A DNA stretch of 64,000 bases from Marinobacter halotolerans (GCF_008795985.1 NZ_VMHP01000002.1:1054001-1118000); one strand, 5' to 3'; counted from the first letter of the stretch, positions 1 to 9,052 are shown. Numbers and translations are program-made. The notes: generated by a model not told the origin, from the sequence alone.

Positions 1-813
1 CACATCAGCATCACCACCTCCGCCGTCGACACTCTGCTGCTCCTGCACATGGCGCAGATAATTAAGTTGGTCACGGTAGGCCGCGGCTTTCTCGAATTCG
101 AGTGATTTTGAGGCTTCTTCCATTGCCGCCATCAGGTCCTGGAGAATCGCCGGGTTTTTTCCTTCCAGAAACATGGTCGCCCGACGCACATCCGCCAGAT
201 AGTCCTCTGGAGCAATAAAGCCAACACAGGGCGCCGTGCAGCGATTGATCTGGTACTGCAGACAGGGCCTGGTTCTATTCCGGAAAAAGCTTTCGCTACA
301 GTCTCTTATACGGAATATCTTTTGTAGAATATTAAGACTTTCCTTGACCGCGCCGGAACTTGGAAAAGGCCCGTACCAGGTGCCGCCGCCCTTTTTGGTT
401 CGCCCTCTCCTGAACGTCAGTGATGGGTAGTCATCGTGTGCGGAACGATAGATATAGGGGTAGGATTTGTCGTCCCGAAGGAGAATATTATAGGGCGGAC
501 GCAGCGACTTGATGAGGTTCTGCTCAAGCAGAAGAGCCTCTGTTTCACTGCCGGTAATGGTGACTTCGATGGACTCGATACGCGATACCAGCGCTTCGGT
601 TTTCGGCGCCAGGCCGGATTTTCTGAAGTAGCTGCTAACGCGCTTTTTGAGATTGCGGGCTTTTCCCACATACAGAACGCCGCCAGAGGCGTCATACATG
701 CGGTAAACCCCGGGCCGCTCGGTCAGCCGCTTGAGGAAGTGCTTTACATCAAAGGATTCGCCGGATGACTTGTCCGTCGATTCGTCAGCCGGTTCTTCAG
801 ACCTGGTCCGCAT
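1..813 (-). CDS. uvrC: Excinuclease ABC subunit C, N-terminal 271 residues (cut by window edge)
   Basis: UvrC makes the dual incisions in nucleotide excision repair with UvrA and UvrB. The visible part starts at an ATG at 813-811 and stays open to base 1. It shows a GIY-YIG nuclease domain near residues 20-100 ([23 protein letters not shown]), a cysteine stretch ([13 protein letters not shown]) near 170, and a UVR motif ([14 protein letters not shown]) near 245, in the order expected for the family. About 340 C-terminal residues, including the second nuclease domain, lie outside. The start codon lies inside the end of gacA, giving a 17-base overlap, so the two are probably translationally coupled. 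The gacA-uvrC pairing is familiar from pseudomonads and enterics. Confidence 0.95.
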   Translation of the reverse strand, partial: MRTRSEEPADESTDKSSGESFDVKHFLKRLTERPGVYRMYDASGGVLYVGKARNLKKRVSSYFRKSGLAPKTEALVSRIESIEVTITGSETEALLLEQNLIKSLRPPYNILLRDDKSYPYIYRSAHDDYPSLTFRRGRTKKGGGTWYGPFPSSGAVKESLNILQKIFRIRDCSESFFRNRTRPCLQYQINRCTAPCVGFIAPEDYLADVRRATMFLEGKNPAILQDLMAAMEEASKSLEFEKAAAYRDQLNYLRHVQEQQSVDGGGGDADV

Positions 814-1459
814 CAAGTAACCCAAGCCTGACTGCCATGAGCGCCAATTCCACATCGCTGGAGATTTCCAGCTTCTCGAAAATCCGGTAGCGGTAGCTGT
901 TTACCGTTTTGGGGCTCAAACAGAGTTTGTCCGAAATATCCTGTACCTTCTGGCAGTCGACCACCATCATGGCGATCTGCATCTCGCGCTCGGAAAGCCT
1001 GTCAAATAGCTGTAACTGGCCGTCCTCGTCCCTTACATCGCCCCCCAACTGCTTGAGCGCCATTTTCTGGGCGATTTCCGGGCTGATGTAACGCTGGCCG
1101 GAGTGGGCCATGCGTATGGCACGTACCATCTCCTTGATGTCCGCGCCCTTGGTGATATAAGCGGTGGCGCCCGCCTGCATCACCCGCGTGGGATAGGGGT
1201 CGTCGGCACAGGCCGTCACCACGATAACGCGGATGGAATCGTCAATGCGCAGAATGCGCCGTGTGGCTTCCAGGCCGCCAATTCCGGGCATGCGGATATC
1301 CATTAACACGATGTCGGGCCGGTCCCGACGGACGGCGTCAATGGCTTCCTCTCCGGAGGACGACTCGCCGATGACCTCGAGGTCCGGGTTGTCGGCCAGC
1401 ATCCGGGTGATCCCGGACCGGACCAAATCATGGTCGTCTACAACCAATACCCTGATCAA
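797..1459 (-). CDS. gacA: GacA/UvrY-type LuxR-family response regulator
   Basis: Two-component response regulator of 220 residues. The receiver domain fills about residues 1-120, with acidic D8/D9, phospho-acceptor D54 (VLMDIRMPG) and conserved K104. A LuxR/FixJ-type helix-turn-helix lies near 150-205 ([29 protein letters not shown]). Family knowledge: GacA is phosphorylated by the GacS/BarA kinase and activates small RNAs that titrate CsrA/RsmA, controlling motility, secretion and biofilm genes. The overlap with uvrC downstream is the usual context for this orthologue and supports the name over other NarL-type regulators. No cognate kinase is in the window. Confidence 0.93.
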   Translation of the reverse strand: MIRVLVVDDHDLVRSGITRMLADNPDLEVIGESSSGEEAIDAVRRDRPDIVLMDIRMPGIGGLEATRRILRIDDSIRVIVVTACADDPYPTRVMQAGATAYITKGADIKEMVRAIRMAHSGQRYISPEIAQKMALKQLGGDVRDEDGQLQLFDRLSEREMQIAMMVVDCQKVQDISDKLCLSPKTVNSYRYRIFEKLEISSDVELALMAVRLGLLDADQV

Positions 1460-1557
1460 ACTTCACCTCACATGCGGCATGTACTGAAACGATCCGGATT
1501 GTACCGGTTAAGCCGCGCATTCGATAGCTGCACAATGAGTACACAAACACAAAAACA

Positions 1558-1809
1558 CTAGCGCGGCGGGCTAAGACCCGCGCTGTTCTCGACGGGATCA
1601 AACCATACCACCAGATCGCCCCGTTTTACCGCCGCCCTGACTCTCTCCCGCTCTTCCATGGGGTTCTCGGTGTCATTCAGCCCGTGATAGCGGGTGCAAT
1701 ATTCATCAATCAGGCCGTCGAGCTGGTCTTTCGTAAGCAACTCCGTTTCCACCACGAATTTCTCTTCACGTGGGTCCGGCTGCGCCTGCTGGCCTGTTTC
1801 ATCATTCAT
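1558..1809 (-). CDS. YheU-like (UPF0270) small protein
   Basis: Small acidic protein of 83 residues with no known activity. The pattern of a central LTKDQLDGLIDEYCTR followed by a short insertion, then RVRAAVKRGDLVVWFDP, resembles the UPF0270/YheU family, though the N-terminus is longer than in E. coli YheU and I call the match from memory. I chose the ATG at 1809 because GGCGGAG lies six bases upstream; a TTG eight codons earlier has no better site. It is transcribed away from acyP, with which it shares a 137-base divergent spacer. Confidence 0.7.
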   Translation of the reverse strand: MNDETGQQAQPDPREEKFVVETELLTKDQLDGLIDEYCTRYHGLNDTENPMEERERVRAAVKRGDLVVWFDPVENSAGLSPPR

Positions 1810-1946
1810 TTTCAACTCCGCCCAATCAGGCAATGGTAATGGGTTTGGGACCTATGTAGAAGGCCGAATCAGGCTTTTACCCGGCCCTCGGGACGCGATA
1901 ACCTAGGACTAAGCAACCGTCGGTCGATCAAAGGAGGAGCCGGACT

Positions 1947-2222
1947 ATGACCTATCAAAGACGGACTCTACTCATAAGTGGCAAGGTTCAGGGCGTGAGC
2001 TACCGAGCCACTGCTGCCGACAAGGCCACAAGCCTTGGCCTGACCGGTTATGCTCGCAACCTGCCGGATGGGCGTGTTGAAGTGGTTGCCGAGGGGGCGC
2101 CGGAATCGCTTGATTCCCTCAGGCAATGGTGTGAAGACGGGCCACCTGCCGCGGTCGTGGAAAACATCGACTCATCCGAAACTGCCGCAACCGGTGAGTT
2201 CAATGACTTTGGAGTCTGGTAA
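1947..2222 (+). CDS. acyP: Acylphosphatase
   Basis: Hydrolyses acyl phosphates such as acetyl phosphate and carbamoyl phosphate; cytosolic. The 91-residue length is normal for the family. The active-site signature GKVQGVSYR is at residues 12-20, with catalytic R20, and the catalytic asparagine is N38 in GYARNLPDGRVEV. A strong ribosome site AAGGAGGAG precedes the ATG. The AEC transporter gene begins 11 bases after the stop and may be co-transcribed. The AckA-Pta pathway, which makes acetyl phosphate, is encoded at the other end of the window but is not linked to this gene. Confidence 0.95.
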   Translation: MTYQRRTLLISGKVQGVSYRATAADKATSLGLTGYARNLPDGRVEVVAEGAPESLDSLRQWCEDGPPAAVVENIDSSETAATGEFNDFGVW

Positions 2223-2233
2223 TCACCGACTGA

Positions 2234-3181
2234 ATGACGCTTCTAGACACGTTTGCCCACACCCTTGAAACCACCCTGCCGGTCTTCGCCATGGTGTTTA
2301 TCGGCCTTGGACTCAGGCGTCTCGGCTGGATAGACACGACCTTCATTAACACAGCGTCGGCCCTGGTTTTCCGGGCCACGCTGCCAACGCTTGTGTTTCT
2401 CAGTATCGTACGCGCAGACCTGGACATCGCGCTGAACCCGGTGTTACTGGGTTTTTTCGCTGCCGCCACGCTGGCGAGTTTTCTGTTTAGTTGGCTCTGG
2501 GCGCTGAGAGCTGTTCCGGTGGCCGATCGCGGTGTTTATGTCCAGGGTGCGTTCAGGGGCAACTGCGGCATTGTTGGCCTGGCCCTGGCAGCCAGTCTTT
2601 ACGGTGATTTCGGCCTGTCCGCCGGCGGCCTGCTGCTGGGCGTTGTAATCGTTACCTACAACGTGCTTTCCGTCATCGTTCTGACCACCTATTTACCGGG
2701 TAAAACAGCTGGTTGGGACAGGATCTTCAGAGATATTTTAAGAAATCCTCTGATTCTGGCTGTGATCCTGGCCCTGCCCTTTGCCTGGTCCGGTCTCCGC
2801 CTGCCGGTCTGGCTGATGACCACTGGCAACTACTTCGCATCTCTGACGCTGCCCCTGGCACTGATGTGCATCGGCGGCACGCTATCCCTGAGCGCCGTGC
2901 GCAGTGACCGCAGAATCGCCACCAGCGCCAGTATCCTCAAAATGATCACGCTGCCGGCATTGTGCACCCTCGCTGCCTGGTTGGCCGGATTTGAAGGAAG
3001 AGAGCTGGGCCTGATGTTTCTGTTTTTCGCCAGCCCGACGGCGGCGGCGAGCTTTGTTATGGTCAAAGCGCTGAATGGTAACGATCGTCTCGCTGCTAAC
3101 ATTGTCGCCCTGACCACCCTTATGGCCAGCATCACCGTGACGGCCGGGGTTTTCCTGTTGCGTTCCGCAGGCGTGGCCTAA
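2234..3181 (+). CDS. AEC-family (auxin efflux carrier type) permease
   Basis: Inner-membrane protein of 315 residues made of about ten hydrophobic helices, with the internal break typical of AEC carriers: five helices, a short cytoplasmic link (PGKTAGWDRIFRDILRNPLILAV near 155-178), then five more. The motif RNPLI at the start of the second half and the small-residue helix ends (GGTLSL, FFASPTAAASFVM) are typical. Members export or import small organic acids or malonate-like anions; the substrate cannot be told here. The ATG lacks a strong ribosome site and lies 11 bases after acyP. Its end overlaps the convergent GNAT gene by four bases. Confidence 0.85.
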   Translation: MTLLDTFAHTLETTLPVFAMVFIGLGLRRLGWIDTTFINTASALVFRATLPTLVFLSIVRADLDIALNPVLLGFFAAATLASFLFSWLWALRAVPVADRGVYVQGAFRGNCGIVGLALAASLYGDFGLSAGGLLLGVVIVTYNVLSVIVLTTYLPGKTAGWDRIFRDILRNPLILAVILALPFAWSGLRLPVWLMTTGNYFASLTLPLALMCIGGTLSLSAVRSDRRIATSASILKMITLPALCTLAAWLAGFEGRELGLMFLFFASPTAAASFVMVKALNGNDRLAANIVALTTLMASITVTAGVFLLRSAGVA

Positions 3182-3768
3182 AGGGGCTTCAACCAGAACG
3201 TCATCGGTTTCGCGGTTTCCTCGCTGTTGCCCACATCTTTCCAGTGATACTCGGTACTTAGCTCCGGCTCTTTGCGATAACCCCGCTTGTGCCAAAACTC
3301 GTCCAGAGGCTGGTAGTCAGCCGGGCGCATCGGATGGTCGGAAGGTCGTTCGACCGCGCAGAAGCAGCAATGCGAGAAACCGCCCAGCTCCTGCGCATAG
3401 GCTTCCCGCCGATCAAAAAAGGCCACCCCGATACCCTGCCCCCGGTACTCCGGCATCAGCACGGATTCACCGAAATAGAATATTTTCTCCGGGTCGTAGC
3501 CCTGGTCTATAAACGGCTTTTTGAAAGCATTGGTTTCATCGGCCATGGGAATGCCCGTTGCGGCCCCCACCACCTGATCTCCGTCGATGGCCAGCACAAA
3601 CAGGCTGCGCGGTGACTGCGAGTAGGTCTCCAGGTAGCGAACCTCGTAGGCCATATCACCGTCATAGAGGTATGGAAAACTTCGAAACACCTCGATTCTC
3701 AGATGAGCCAGATTCTCGATATAGGGGTGGATTTCAGCGCCGACCTTGATTTCAAGCCTTACAGTCAT
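3178..3768 (-). CDS. GNAT-family N-acetyltransferase
   Basis: Protein of 196 residues with a GCN5-related acetyltransferase fold. The acetyl-CoA-binding motif A is visible as VLMPEYRGQGIGVAFFDRRE near residues 105-125, preceded by the beta-strand FVLAIDGDQVVGAATG near 57-72. The C-terminal part has a WHKRGYRK element typical of GNAT strand 6. The substrate is not predictable; a small molecule is as likely as a protein. It is convergent with the AEC gene (four-base overlap) and divergent from the GGDEF gene at 3885. Confidence 0.82.
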   Translation of the reverse strand: MTVRLEIKVGAEIHPYIENLAHLRIEVFRSFPYLYDGDMAYEVRYLETYSQSPRSLFVLAIDGDQVVGAATGIPMADETNAFKKPFIDQGYDPEKIFYFGESVLMPEYRGQGIGVAFFDRREAYAQELGGFSHCCFCAVERPSDHPMRPADYQPLDEFWHKRGYRKEPELSTEYHWKDVGNSEETAKPMTFWLKPL

Positions 3769-3884
3769 TCATGCCTCGCAAATGCATCATTGGCTCATGG
3801 GCGTTACAATGTTGTTATTAGAACTCTATTAAGACGAAAACCTCTGGGCGCGAGCCCGGTATTACAAGGGGGACCCCGTAAGAA

Positions 3885-4895
3885 ATGGATAAAGTTTTAC
3901 ACAAGCTTGCTACTGTGGTTACCGAAGACGGTGATCTGGAGGCGCTTGTGCGCTCTTTGCTCGAGTTGCTTGAGGCTGTGACCGGCCTGGAGTCCACCTA
4001 TCTGACAAGTATTGATACCGAATCCGGTATTCAGACTATTCTGTTTGCTCGAAACAGCAAGACACTGCAGATACCGGAAGGCCTCACGGTCCCTTGGGGC
4101 GACACCCTTTGCAAACGCGCAATGGACGAAGGCAACACCTACACAACCGACGTGGCAATTCAATGGGGCGATTCAAGCGCGGCAAGAAAACTTGGCCTGA
4201 CCACCTACGTCAGTGAGGTAATTCGCATTGGTGACAATGAGCTTTTCGGAACGCTCTGTGGCGCCAGCCGGCAGAAAGTTCTGGTTTCGGACGAGGCACG
4301 CCGGCTGTTGTCCATGTTTGCCAGCCTGATCGCGCGGCAGATTGAGCGGGACCAACTGCTTCAGACCCTTAGACGGGAACAGATCACCCTGCGTCAGTAC
4401 GCCCTCGCCGACCCGCTGACAGGTGTGGCCAACCGGAGAGCGCTTGAAAATGAACTGAAGCGCGCGCTGGCCAACGCGGACCGGGCGAAACAGGCGCTGC
4501 ATCTGGCCTTTATTGATCTGGACGGCTTCAAGGGGATTAACGATGAGTATGGCCATGATGCGGGCGACCGCTTTCTGATCGAAATTGCCAAGGCGCTCAA
4601 ATTTGGTGTCCGGGAGGGAGATTACGTTGCCCGTATTGGCGGCGACGAATTCGTGGTTTTCGGGCATGCCCATTCAGAGGATCTGGAGGGCAGTCGCCTG
4701 GCGATAAAAAAAAGACTCGAGAGGCTCACCCGTGGCAATTTCTCTATCGGCTTGACTGGTATCGATTACACTGGCCCGAGCGTTGGTGTAGTGACCACGG
4801 CACCAGGCGAAAGAGATCCCGCAGGGCTGATCGCCCGTGCAGACAGGGCAATGTACGCCGTCAAAAAAGAACGCCGCGTTTACTTCAGCCAATAA
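3885..4895 (+). CDS. GAF-GGDEF diguanylate cyclase
   Basis: Soluble 336-residue protein that should make cyclic-di-GMP from two GTP. A GAF-like sensor domain covers about residues 20-155; a short helix links it to a GGDEF domain near 170-335 (DPLTGVANRRALE at the start, ARIGGDEFVVFGH at the active site). The inhibitory I-site is intact: REGD lies five residues before GGDEF, so product inhibition is expected. No membrane helix or signal peptide is seen, so the input is probably cytoplasmic. The ribosome site is weak. The gene is a single unit that ends against the tRNA-Ser terminator. Confidence 0.9.
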   Translation: MDKVLHKLATVVTEDGDLEALVRSLLELLEAVTGLESTYLTSIDTESGIQTILFARNSKTLQIPEGLTVPWGDTLCKRAMDEGNTYTTDVAIQWGDSSAARKLGLTTYVSEVIRIGDNELFGTLCGASRQKVLVSDEARRLLSMFASLIARQIERDQLLQTLRREQITLRQYALADPLTGVANRRALENELKRALANADRAKQALHLAFIDLDGFKGINDEYGHDAGDRFLIEIAKALKFGVREGDYVARIGGDEFVVFGHAHSEDLEGSRLAIKKRLERLTRGNFSIGLTGIDYTGPSVGVVTTAPGERDPAGLIARADRAMYAVKKERRVYFSQ

Positions 4896-4918
4896 AAAAA
4901 CCCCAGCGATTGCTGGGG
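4895..4918 (-). terminator. Rho-independent terminator of tRNA-Ser
   Basis: A perfect 7-bp stem CCCCAGC/GCTGGGG with a four-base loop spans 4901-4918. On the minus strand it is followed by a run of seven T (complement of the A run at 4894-4900). It lies nine bases beyond the tRNA 3' end and touches the stop of the plus-strand GGDEF gene, so it may also limit read-through there. Confidence 0.85.
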
Positions 4919-4926
4919 TTCTGTGT

Positions 4927-5017
4927 TGGCGGAGAGGGAGGGATTCGAACCCTCGAAACGCTATTAACGTTTACACACTTTCCAGGCGTGCGCCTTCAGC
5001 CACTCGGCCACCTCTCC
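4927..5017 (-). tRNA. tRNA-Ser (anticodon GGA)
   Basis: The 91-base length with a long variable arm is typical of serine tRNA. The acceptor stem GGAGAGG pairs with CCTCTCC, the T-arm carries GGTTCGAATCC, the anticodon loop reads CTGGAAA, giving anticodon GGA, and the 3' CCA is encoded. It reads UCC/UCU codons. Confidence 0.96.
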
Positions 5018-5065
5018 TTTAAACTGTTTCAAATCAGCACACTTGTCGCTCATTTGAGGTCGCAA

Positions 5066-5094
5066 ACTCTAATCGTTTTACGGCCTTTTAGCAA
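5066..5094 (-). promoter_or_regulatory. Likely sigma-70 promoter of tRNA-Ser
   Basis: On the minus strand TTGCTA and TAGAGT are separated by 17 bases and lie about 50 bases upstream of the tRNA-Ser 5' end. Spacing is ideal and four of six bases match in each box. No start-site data; call made from sequence only. Confidence 0.4.
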
Positions 5095-5194
5095 CCTTCA
5101 ATTTCATTGGCATGGTTTCACGGTTGTCTGCGTATACACTTTGAGATAAACATCCAAAGCAGTCAGCCAGGTGGAGGGCTTTGAATTGCTCAAT

Positions 5195-5836
5195 ATGGAT
5201 TTCACAAAGAAGGTCGTTGTGCGTAGCCAGGAAATGGACTGGACGCCGAGCCCGGCGGGCGGGGTTCTACGCAAACCTCTGGCGCGGGAGGAAGCCGAGC
5301 GCGGTCATGCAACCAGCATTGTGCGCTACGAACCCGGCGCCCGCTTCTCGCGGCATGAGCACCCTCTGGGCGAGGAAATTATGGTTCTGGAGGGGGTATT
5401 TTCAGATGAAACCGGTGACTACGGGCCCGGTACCTATCTGCGCAACCCTCCCGGCAGCGGTCATTCGCCTTTCAGCGTTGAAGGCTGCCTGCTGTTCGTG
5501 AAGCTTCATCAGTTCAACCCCAACGACTTCAATACCGTGCGGCTGAACACCCAGGCTACCTCCTGGCTGCCCGGTCAGGGAGGCCTGGAGGTGATGCCGT
5601 TGCATGAATTCGAGCAGGAGCACGTTGCGCTGGTGAAATGGCCAGCCAGGGAACGGTTCCAGCCTCACAGACACTTTGGAGGGGAGGAAATTCTGGTGCT
5701 GTCTGGCGAATTCTGCGATGAACACGGGCGCTATCCCGCAGGCACCTGGATCCGCAGCCCCCATCTGAGCCAGCACCACCCGTTTGTAGACGAGGAAACC
5801 GTCATATGGGTGAAAACCGGGCATCTTCCCTTCTGA
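5195..5836 (+). CDS. Double-cupin (ChrR-like) protein
   Basis: Protein of about 213 residues with two cupin beta-barrels. Each half has the metal-binding pattern: HEHPLGEEIMVLEG in the first and HRHFGGEEILVLSG in the second. Similar cupins form the C-terminal half of ChrR-type anti-sigma factors, but the zinc-binding N-terminal anti-sigma domain is absent and no ECF sigma factor is nearby, so an anti-sigma role is not supported. Start is uncertain: ATG at 5195 fits homologue length as I recall it, whereas GGAGGG at 5173-5178 is better spaced for an in-frame TTG at 5186. Confidence 0.8.
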   Translation: MDFTKKVVVRSQEMDWTPSPAGGVLRKPLAREEAERGHATSIVRYEPGARFSRHEHPLGEEIMVLEGVFSDETGDYGPGTYLRNPPGSGHSPFSVEGCLLFVKLHQFNPNDFNTVRLNTQATSWLPGQGGLEVMPLHEFEQEHVALVKWPARERFQPHRHFGGEEILVLSGEFCDEHGRYPAGTWIRSPHLSQHHPFVDEETVIWVKTGHLPF

Positions 5837-5853
5837 ATGGAAGGCACGAAGTA

Positions 5854-6402
5854 TCAGTCGGCGGCCGGGCCTTTGCCGATGTTGCGGCTTTGGTCCACCA
5901 GAATAAGCTCGCTGAGATCAAAGCCTTTCGCTTTGGCTACTGCTTTGAAATCCTCAATGGTTTCATCATCCACGTGGGGGCTGCGGGCCAGTAGCCAGAG
6001 GTAATCCCGATTGTAGCCGGTGATGTAAGCGGTCTGATAGTCCTCGTTCAGCCTGAACACGACGTAGGAGGCGTAAAACGGACCGAAGAAAGAGACTTTC
6101 AGGTGACCTGCTGCCGAATCCTCAACAGGCACCGCATGGCCATCTGCCTCCTGCCAGGCGCCCTCTTCCGAGGAATAACCACGGTTGATAACGGCAATAC
6201 TGCCGTCCGGGTTCAAAGAGTATTCGGCCGTGACATTGGAAAGGCCCTGCTCAAAGGAATGGTCGAGCCGGACAATTTCGTACCAGGTGCCCTTGTACCG
6301 CTCCAGATCAAGCTCCGAGACCGGCTCAATGCCATCCGGCAGACCGGTGCAACCTGCCAACAGAACCATAGACAGCAGAACGCCCAGGCGTAACAGTTTC
6401 AT
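5854..6402 (-). CDS. blc: Outer-membrane lipocalin (Blc family)
   Basis: Lipoprotein of 182 residues with a type II signal peptide and lipobox LLAGC, cysteine at residue 18. The lipocalin signature GTWYEIVRLDHSFEQG is near residues 38-53 and the later conserved YLWLLAR is near 134. Blc-type lipocalins bind fatty acids or lysophospholipids and help envelope maintenance. It starts only three bases after the cheR stop, so it is probably transcribed with cheR and cheV, an odd pairing that may be simple read-through. Confidence 0.9.
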   Translation of the reverse strand: MKLLRLGVLLSMVLLAGCTGLPDGIEPVSELDLERYKGTWYEIVRLDHSFEQGLSNVTAEYSLNPDGSIAVINRGYSSEEGAWQEADGHAVPVEDSAAGHLKVSFFGPFYASYVVFRLNEDYQTAYITGYNRDYLWLLARSPHVDDETIEDFKAVAKAKGFDLSELILVDQSRNIGKGPAAD

Positions 6403-6405
6403 AGG

Positions 6406-7233
6406 TCACTTCTTCCGGTAGATGATTCCCGGGCTGCAATGCACCATTTCATAAAGATGCGGCAGCCCGCTGAGAGATTCAGACGCACCCAGAATCAGGT
6501 AGCCACCCGGGTTCAGCGTGGCATGGATCCGCGTGAGGATGTCCTTCTTCAGCTCGGCTGAAAAATAGATCAGTACGTTCCGGCACATCACAATGTCGAA
6601 CTTGCCCAGCATGTACCGCTCAAGCAGGTTGAGCTCCCGAAACTCCACCATGCTCTTGATATTGGACTTGATCTGCCAGCTTCCGCTCAATGAGGGGGTG
6701 AAAAACTGCTTCTGCCGCTCAGGAGACAGTCCGCGGCCGATGGCGATCATCTCGTATTCACCACTTCGAGCCACTTCCAGCACGCTTTTAGAAATGTCCG
6801 TTGCCGTAATTTTGACGTCACGGAGCTTTCCGGGACGCTGGCGACGGAATTCCTCAATGATCATGGCCACCGAATAGGGTTCCTGACCTGTGGATGCTGC
6901 TGCGGACCATATCCGTAGAGACTGGCTCGACTTTTTGTCGGCAAACTCGGGTAGCAGTTTTTCCTGCAGTATCCGGAACGGGTGATTATCCCGGAACCAG
7001 AGCGTCTCATTGGTGGTCATCGCATCGATGACCACTTCCCTCAGGTTGCTTCGCCCCGAGCGTTTGATGCGCTCCAGAAGCTCGCCCAGGGTCGACAGTT
7101 CATGCTCCTCCATGATCCGGCGCAATCGGCTTTTCACCAGATACTGTTTGTTTTCGCCTAGCAGGATGCCGCATGCCTCCTGCAGAAACGATTTAAAGGA
7201 TTCGTATTCCTGTGGCGTTATTTCAGCTTTCAT
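6406..7233 (-). CDS. cheR: Chemotaxis protein methyltransferase CheR
   Basis: Transfers methyl groups from SAM to glutamates on chemoreceptors. At 275 residues it has normal length. The N-terminal helical domain (residues 1-75) is followed by the SAM-binding domain: TTNETLWFRDNHPF near 72-86, LRIWSAAASTGQEPYSVAM near 104-122, and FDIVMCRNVLIYF near 212-224. No C-terminal pentapeptide-tether domain is present. It follows cheV by about 40 bases on the same strand, a pairing common in polar-flagellated gammaproteobacteria. Confidence 0.95.
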   Translation of the reverse strand: MKAEITPQEYESFKSFLQEACGILLGENKQYLVKSRLRRIMEEHELSTLGELLERIKRSGRSNLREVVIDAMTTNETLWFRDNHPFRILQEKLLPEFADKKSSQSLRIWSAAASTGQEPYSVAMIIEEFRRQRPGKLRDVKITATDISKSVLEVARSGEYEMIAIGRGLSPERQKQFFTPSLSGSWQIKSNIKSMVEFRELNLLERYMLGKFDIVMCRNVLIYFSAELKKDILTRIHATLNPGGYLILGASESLSGLPHLYEMVHCSPGIIYRKK

Positions 7234-7273
7234 CGAAACCCGATTGTGGATGAGTCAGAATTTGACGTCAGGC

Positions 7274-8206
7274 TCACTGCTGGCCGTCGACGATTTCCAT
7301 CACCCGCTCAGCGAGCTCATCAGGGCTGAACTTGGCCATGAAATCATCGGCCCCGACTTTGGTCACCATCGCCTTGTTGAACACGCCACTCAGGGACGTA
7401 TGCAGCATGATGTACACGCCCTTGATTGCATCATCACTTTTGCAGCGCGTGACGAGAGTGTACCCATCCATCTCCGGCATTTCGACATCGGAGATAATCA
7501 GCGATAAATGGTCTGTCGCTTTGGAGCCGTCCGCCGTGATCTCCTTGAGAAAATCAAGCGCTTGCTTACCATCGTTCTTGGTGATCACTTCCATGCCAAT
7601 AGCGGTCAGGCACCGTTCAATCTGTCTCCGTGCAACTGATGAATCGTCGACCACCAGGACTGGCAGCAGGCCGGGTGCACGGCTTTCACTTCGGGTCCGG
7701 AGTTCATCGGTAACGTCTGCTTCAAGGGGCGCCACTTCCGAGAGAATCTTCTCAACGTCTATGATCTCTACAAGCTTCTCATCAATGCGGGTCACAGCTG
7801 TGAGATAAACGTCCCTTCCCGCACCCTTGGGCGGCGGGAGTATGTCTTCCCAGTTCATGTTCACGATCCGGTCGACGCCGGCCACCAGGAACCCCTGGGT
7901 CTTGCGGTTGTATTCAGTAATGATCACAAAGCTGGTGCTCAGATCCTGCTGGGAAATGCCGGGAAGGCGGATCGACATGGCAAGATCGATGATCGGAATG
8001 GTCTCGCCACGAATATGCGCCACCCCTTTAACCATGGCTCGACTATTCGGTATCGAAGACAGCTTCGGGCACTGCAGTACCTCCTTAACCTTGAATACGT
8101 TGATACCGTATACCTGCTGCCCCTTTAACCGGAACAGCAGCAGCTCGAGCCGGTTCTGACCGACCAGTTGGGTACGCTGATTAACACTGTCTAGAACCCC
8201 TGCCAT
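7274..8206 (-). CDS. cheV: Chemotaxis coupling protein CheV
   Basis: Hybrid adaptor of 310 residues: a CheW-like domain (about 15-165) that couples receptors to CheA, then a receiver domain (about 180-305) with phospho-acceptor aspartate in LIISDVEMPEMDG. Phosphorylation is thought to tune adaptation. The start is the ATG at 8206, which gives the usual MAGVLDSVNQRTQ N-terminus and has GAAGGAG six to seven bases upstream; an in-frame ATG twelve codons earlier is unlikely. It is divergent from flgA across 150 bases in which I see no clear sigma-54 or sigma-28 site. Confidence 0.95.
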   Translation of the reverse strand: MAGVLDSVNQRTQLVGQNRLELLLFRLKGQQVYGINVFKVKEVLQCPKLSSIPNSRAMVKGVAHIRGETIPIIDLAMSIRLPGISQQDLSTSFVIITEYNRKTQGFLVAGVDRIVNMNWEDILPPPKGAGRDVYLTAVTRIDEKLVEIIDVEKILSEVAPLEADVTDELRTRSESRAPGLLPVLVVDDSSVARRQIERCLTAIGMEVITKNDGKQALDFLKEITADGSKATDHLSLIISDVEMPEMDGYTLVTRCKSDDAIKGVYIMLHTSLSGVFNKAMVTKVGADDFMAKFSPDELAERVMEIVDGQQ

Positions 8207-8356
8207 TCTTGTTCTCCTTCGCATATGTGCCGGGGGCGGCATACATCTTGCTCAAATTCTGTTTAAAGGCCTGCCAGAGGCAAAGCGGCGCCAGATAAAT
8301 GGCGGCCAACCAAGGGCTTTACCGTATTAGTGACAGCATAGGACAAACCGAAGCAT

Positions 8357-9052
8357 ATGCGCATCATCATTTTCTTTGTCTATTTGTTAACCGCGACGCT
8401 CGCCAGCGCTTCGACCTCATCCGCGCAACAGATACACACGTCGGCAAAGCGTTTCCTTGAAGCCTTTGCTAAAGAACAGGCCGCCGAAGGCTATACCGTT
8501 AACCACAGTATTGGAAAATTGGATTCGCGGCTTTCCCTGGCGACCTGCAAGACATCACCGGCCGTATCGTTCAGTGGCGACCCCTGGGACACAACACACC
8601 CTTCCCTGCTGGTTTCCTGCGAAGGCGCACGTCCCTGGAGAATGTTTTTGCCGGTCACGCTGACTATTCGCGGCGAGGGACTGGTTGCAGCCAGGCCCCT
8701 GGCCCGTGGCGAAAGAATTACCGAAGCTGCAATAACTACCCGGTCGATTGAGCTGAACTCAACCCTGCGAGACCCGATACGGGACGCAAAACAACTGATT
8801 GGCATGGAAATGCGCCGCGGTGTAAATAGTGGAACCGTGTTCACCGCCAGCCTGCTTGAGGCTCCGGAAGCCGTTTCCCGGGGAGATCATGTCGTTATCT
8901 CTGCGGAATCGGGAGGCTTTTCCGTCAGATCCCGTGGCAAGGCCCTCGGCAGTGGCAGCATCGGTGAGCAGGTGATGGTGGAGAATCTTTCCAGCGCACG
9001 CACCGTACGGGCAAGAATTATTGCCCCCGGGCAGGTTAAAATACACATGTAA
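8357..9052 (+). CDS. flgA: Flagellar P-ring assembly chaperone FlgA
   Basis: Periplasmic protein of 231 residues needed to assemble the FlgI P-ring. An N-terminal signal peptide (hydrophobic residues 2-18, cleavage near the SSA/QQ region) precedes an N-domain and a C-terminal SAF-like domain near 110-230 (VAARPLARGERITEAAI, GMEMRRGVNSGTVF, VRARIIAPGQVKI). Family length fits. It opens the plus-strand flagellar trio flgA-flgM-flgN, although flgM has its own promoter. Confidence 0.93.
   Translation: MRIIIFFVYLLTATLASASTSSAQQIHTSAKRFLEAFAKEQAAEGYTVNHSIGKLDSRLSLATCKTSPAVSFSGDPWDTTHPSLLVSCEGARPWRMFLPVTLTIRGEGLVAARPLARGERITEAAITTRSIELNSTLRDPIRDAKQLIGMEMRRGVNSGTVFTASLLEAPEAVSRGDHVVISAESGGFSVRSRGKALGSGSIGEQVMVENLSSARTVRARIIAPGQVKIHM

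Noticed and set aside
436..768. Plus-strand frame of 110 codons at the left edge
   Set aside because: Antisense to uvrC, whose GIY-YIG domain is clear on the minus strand.
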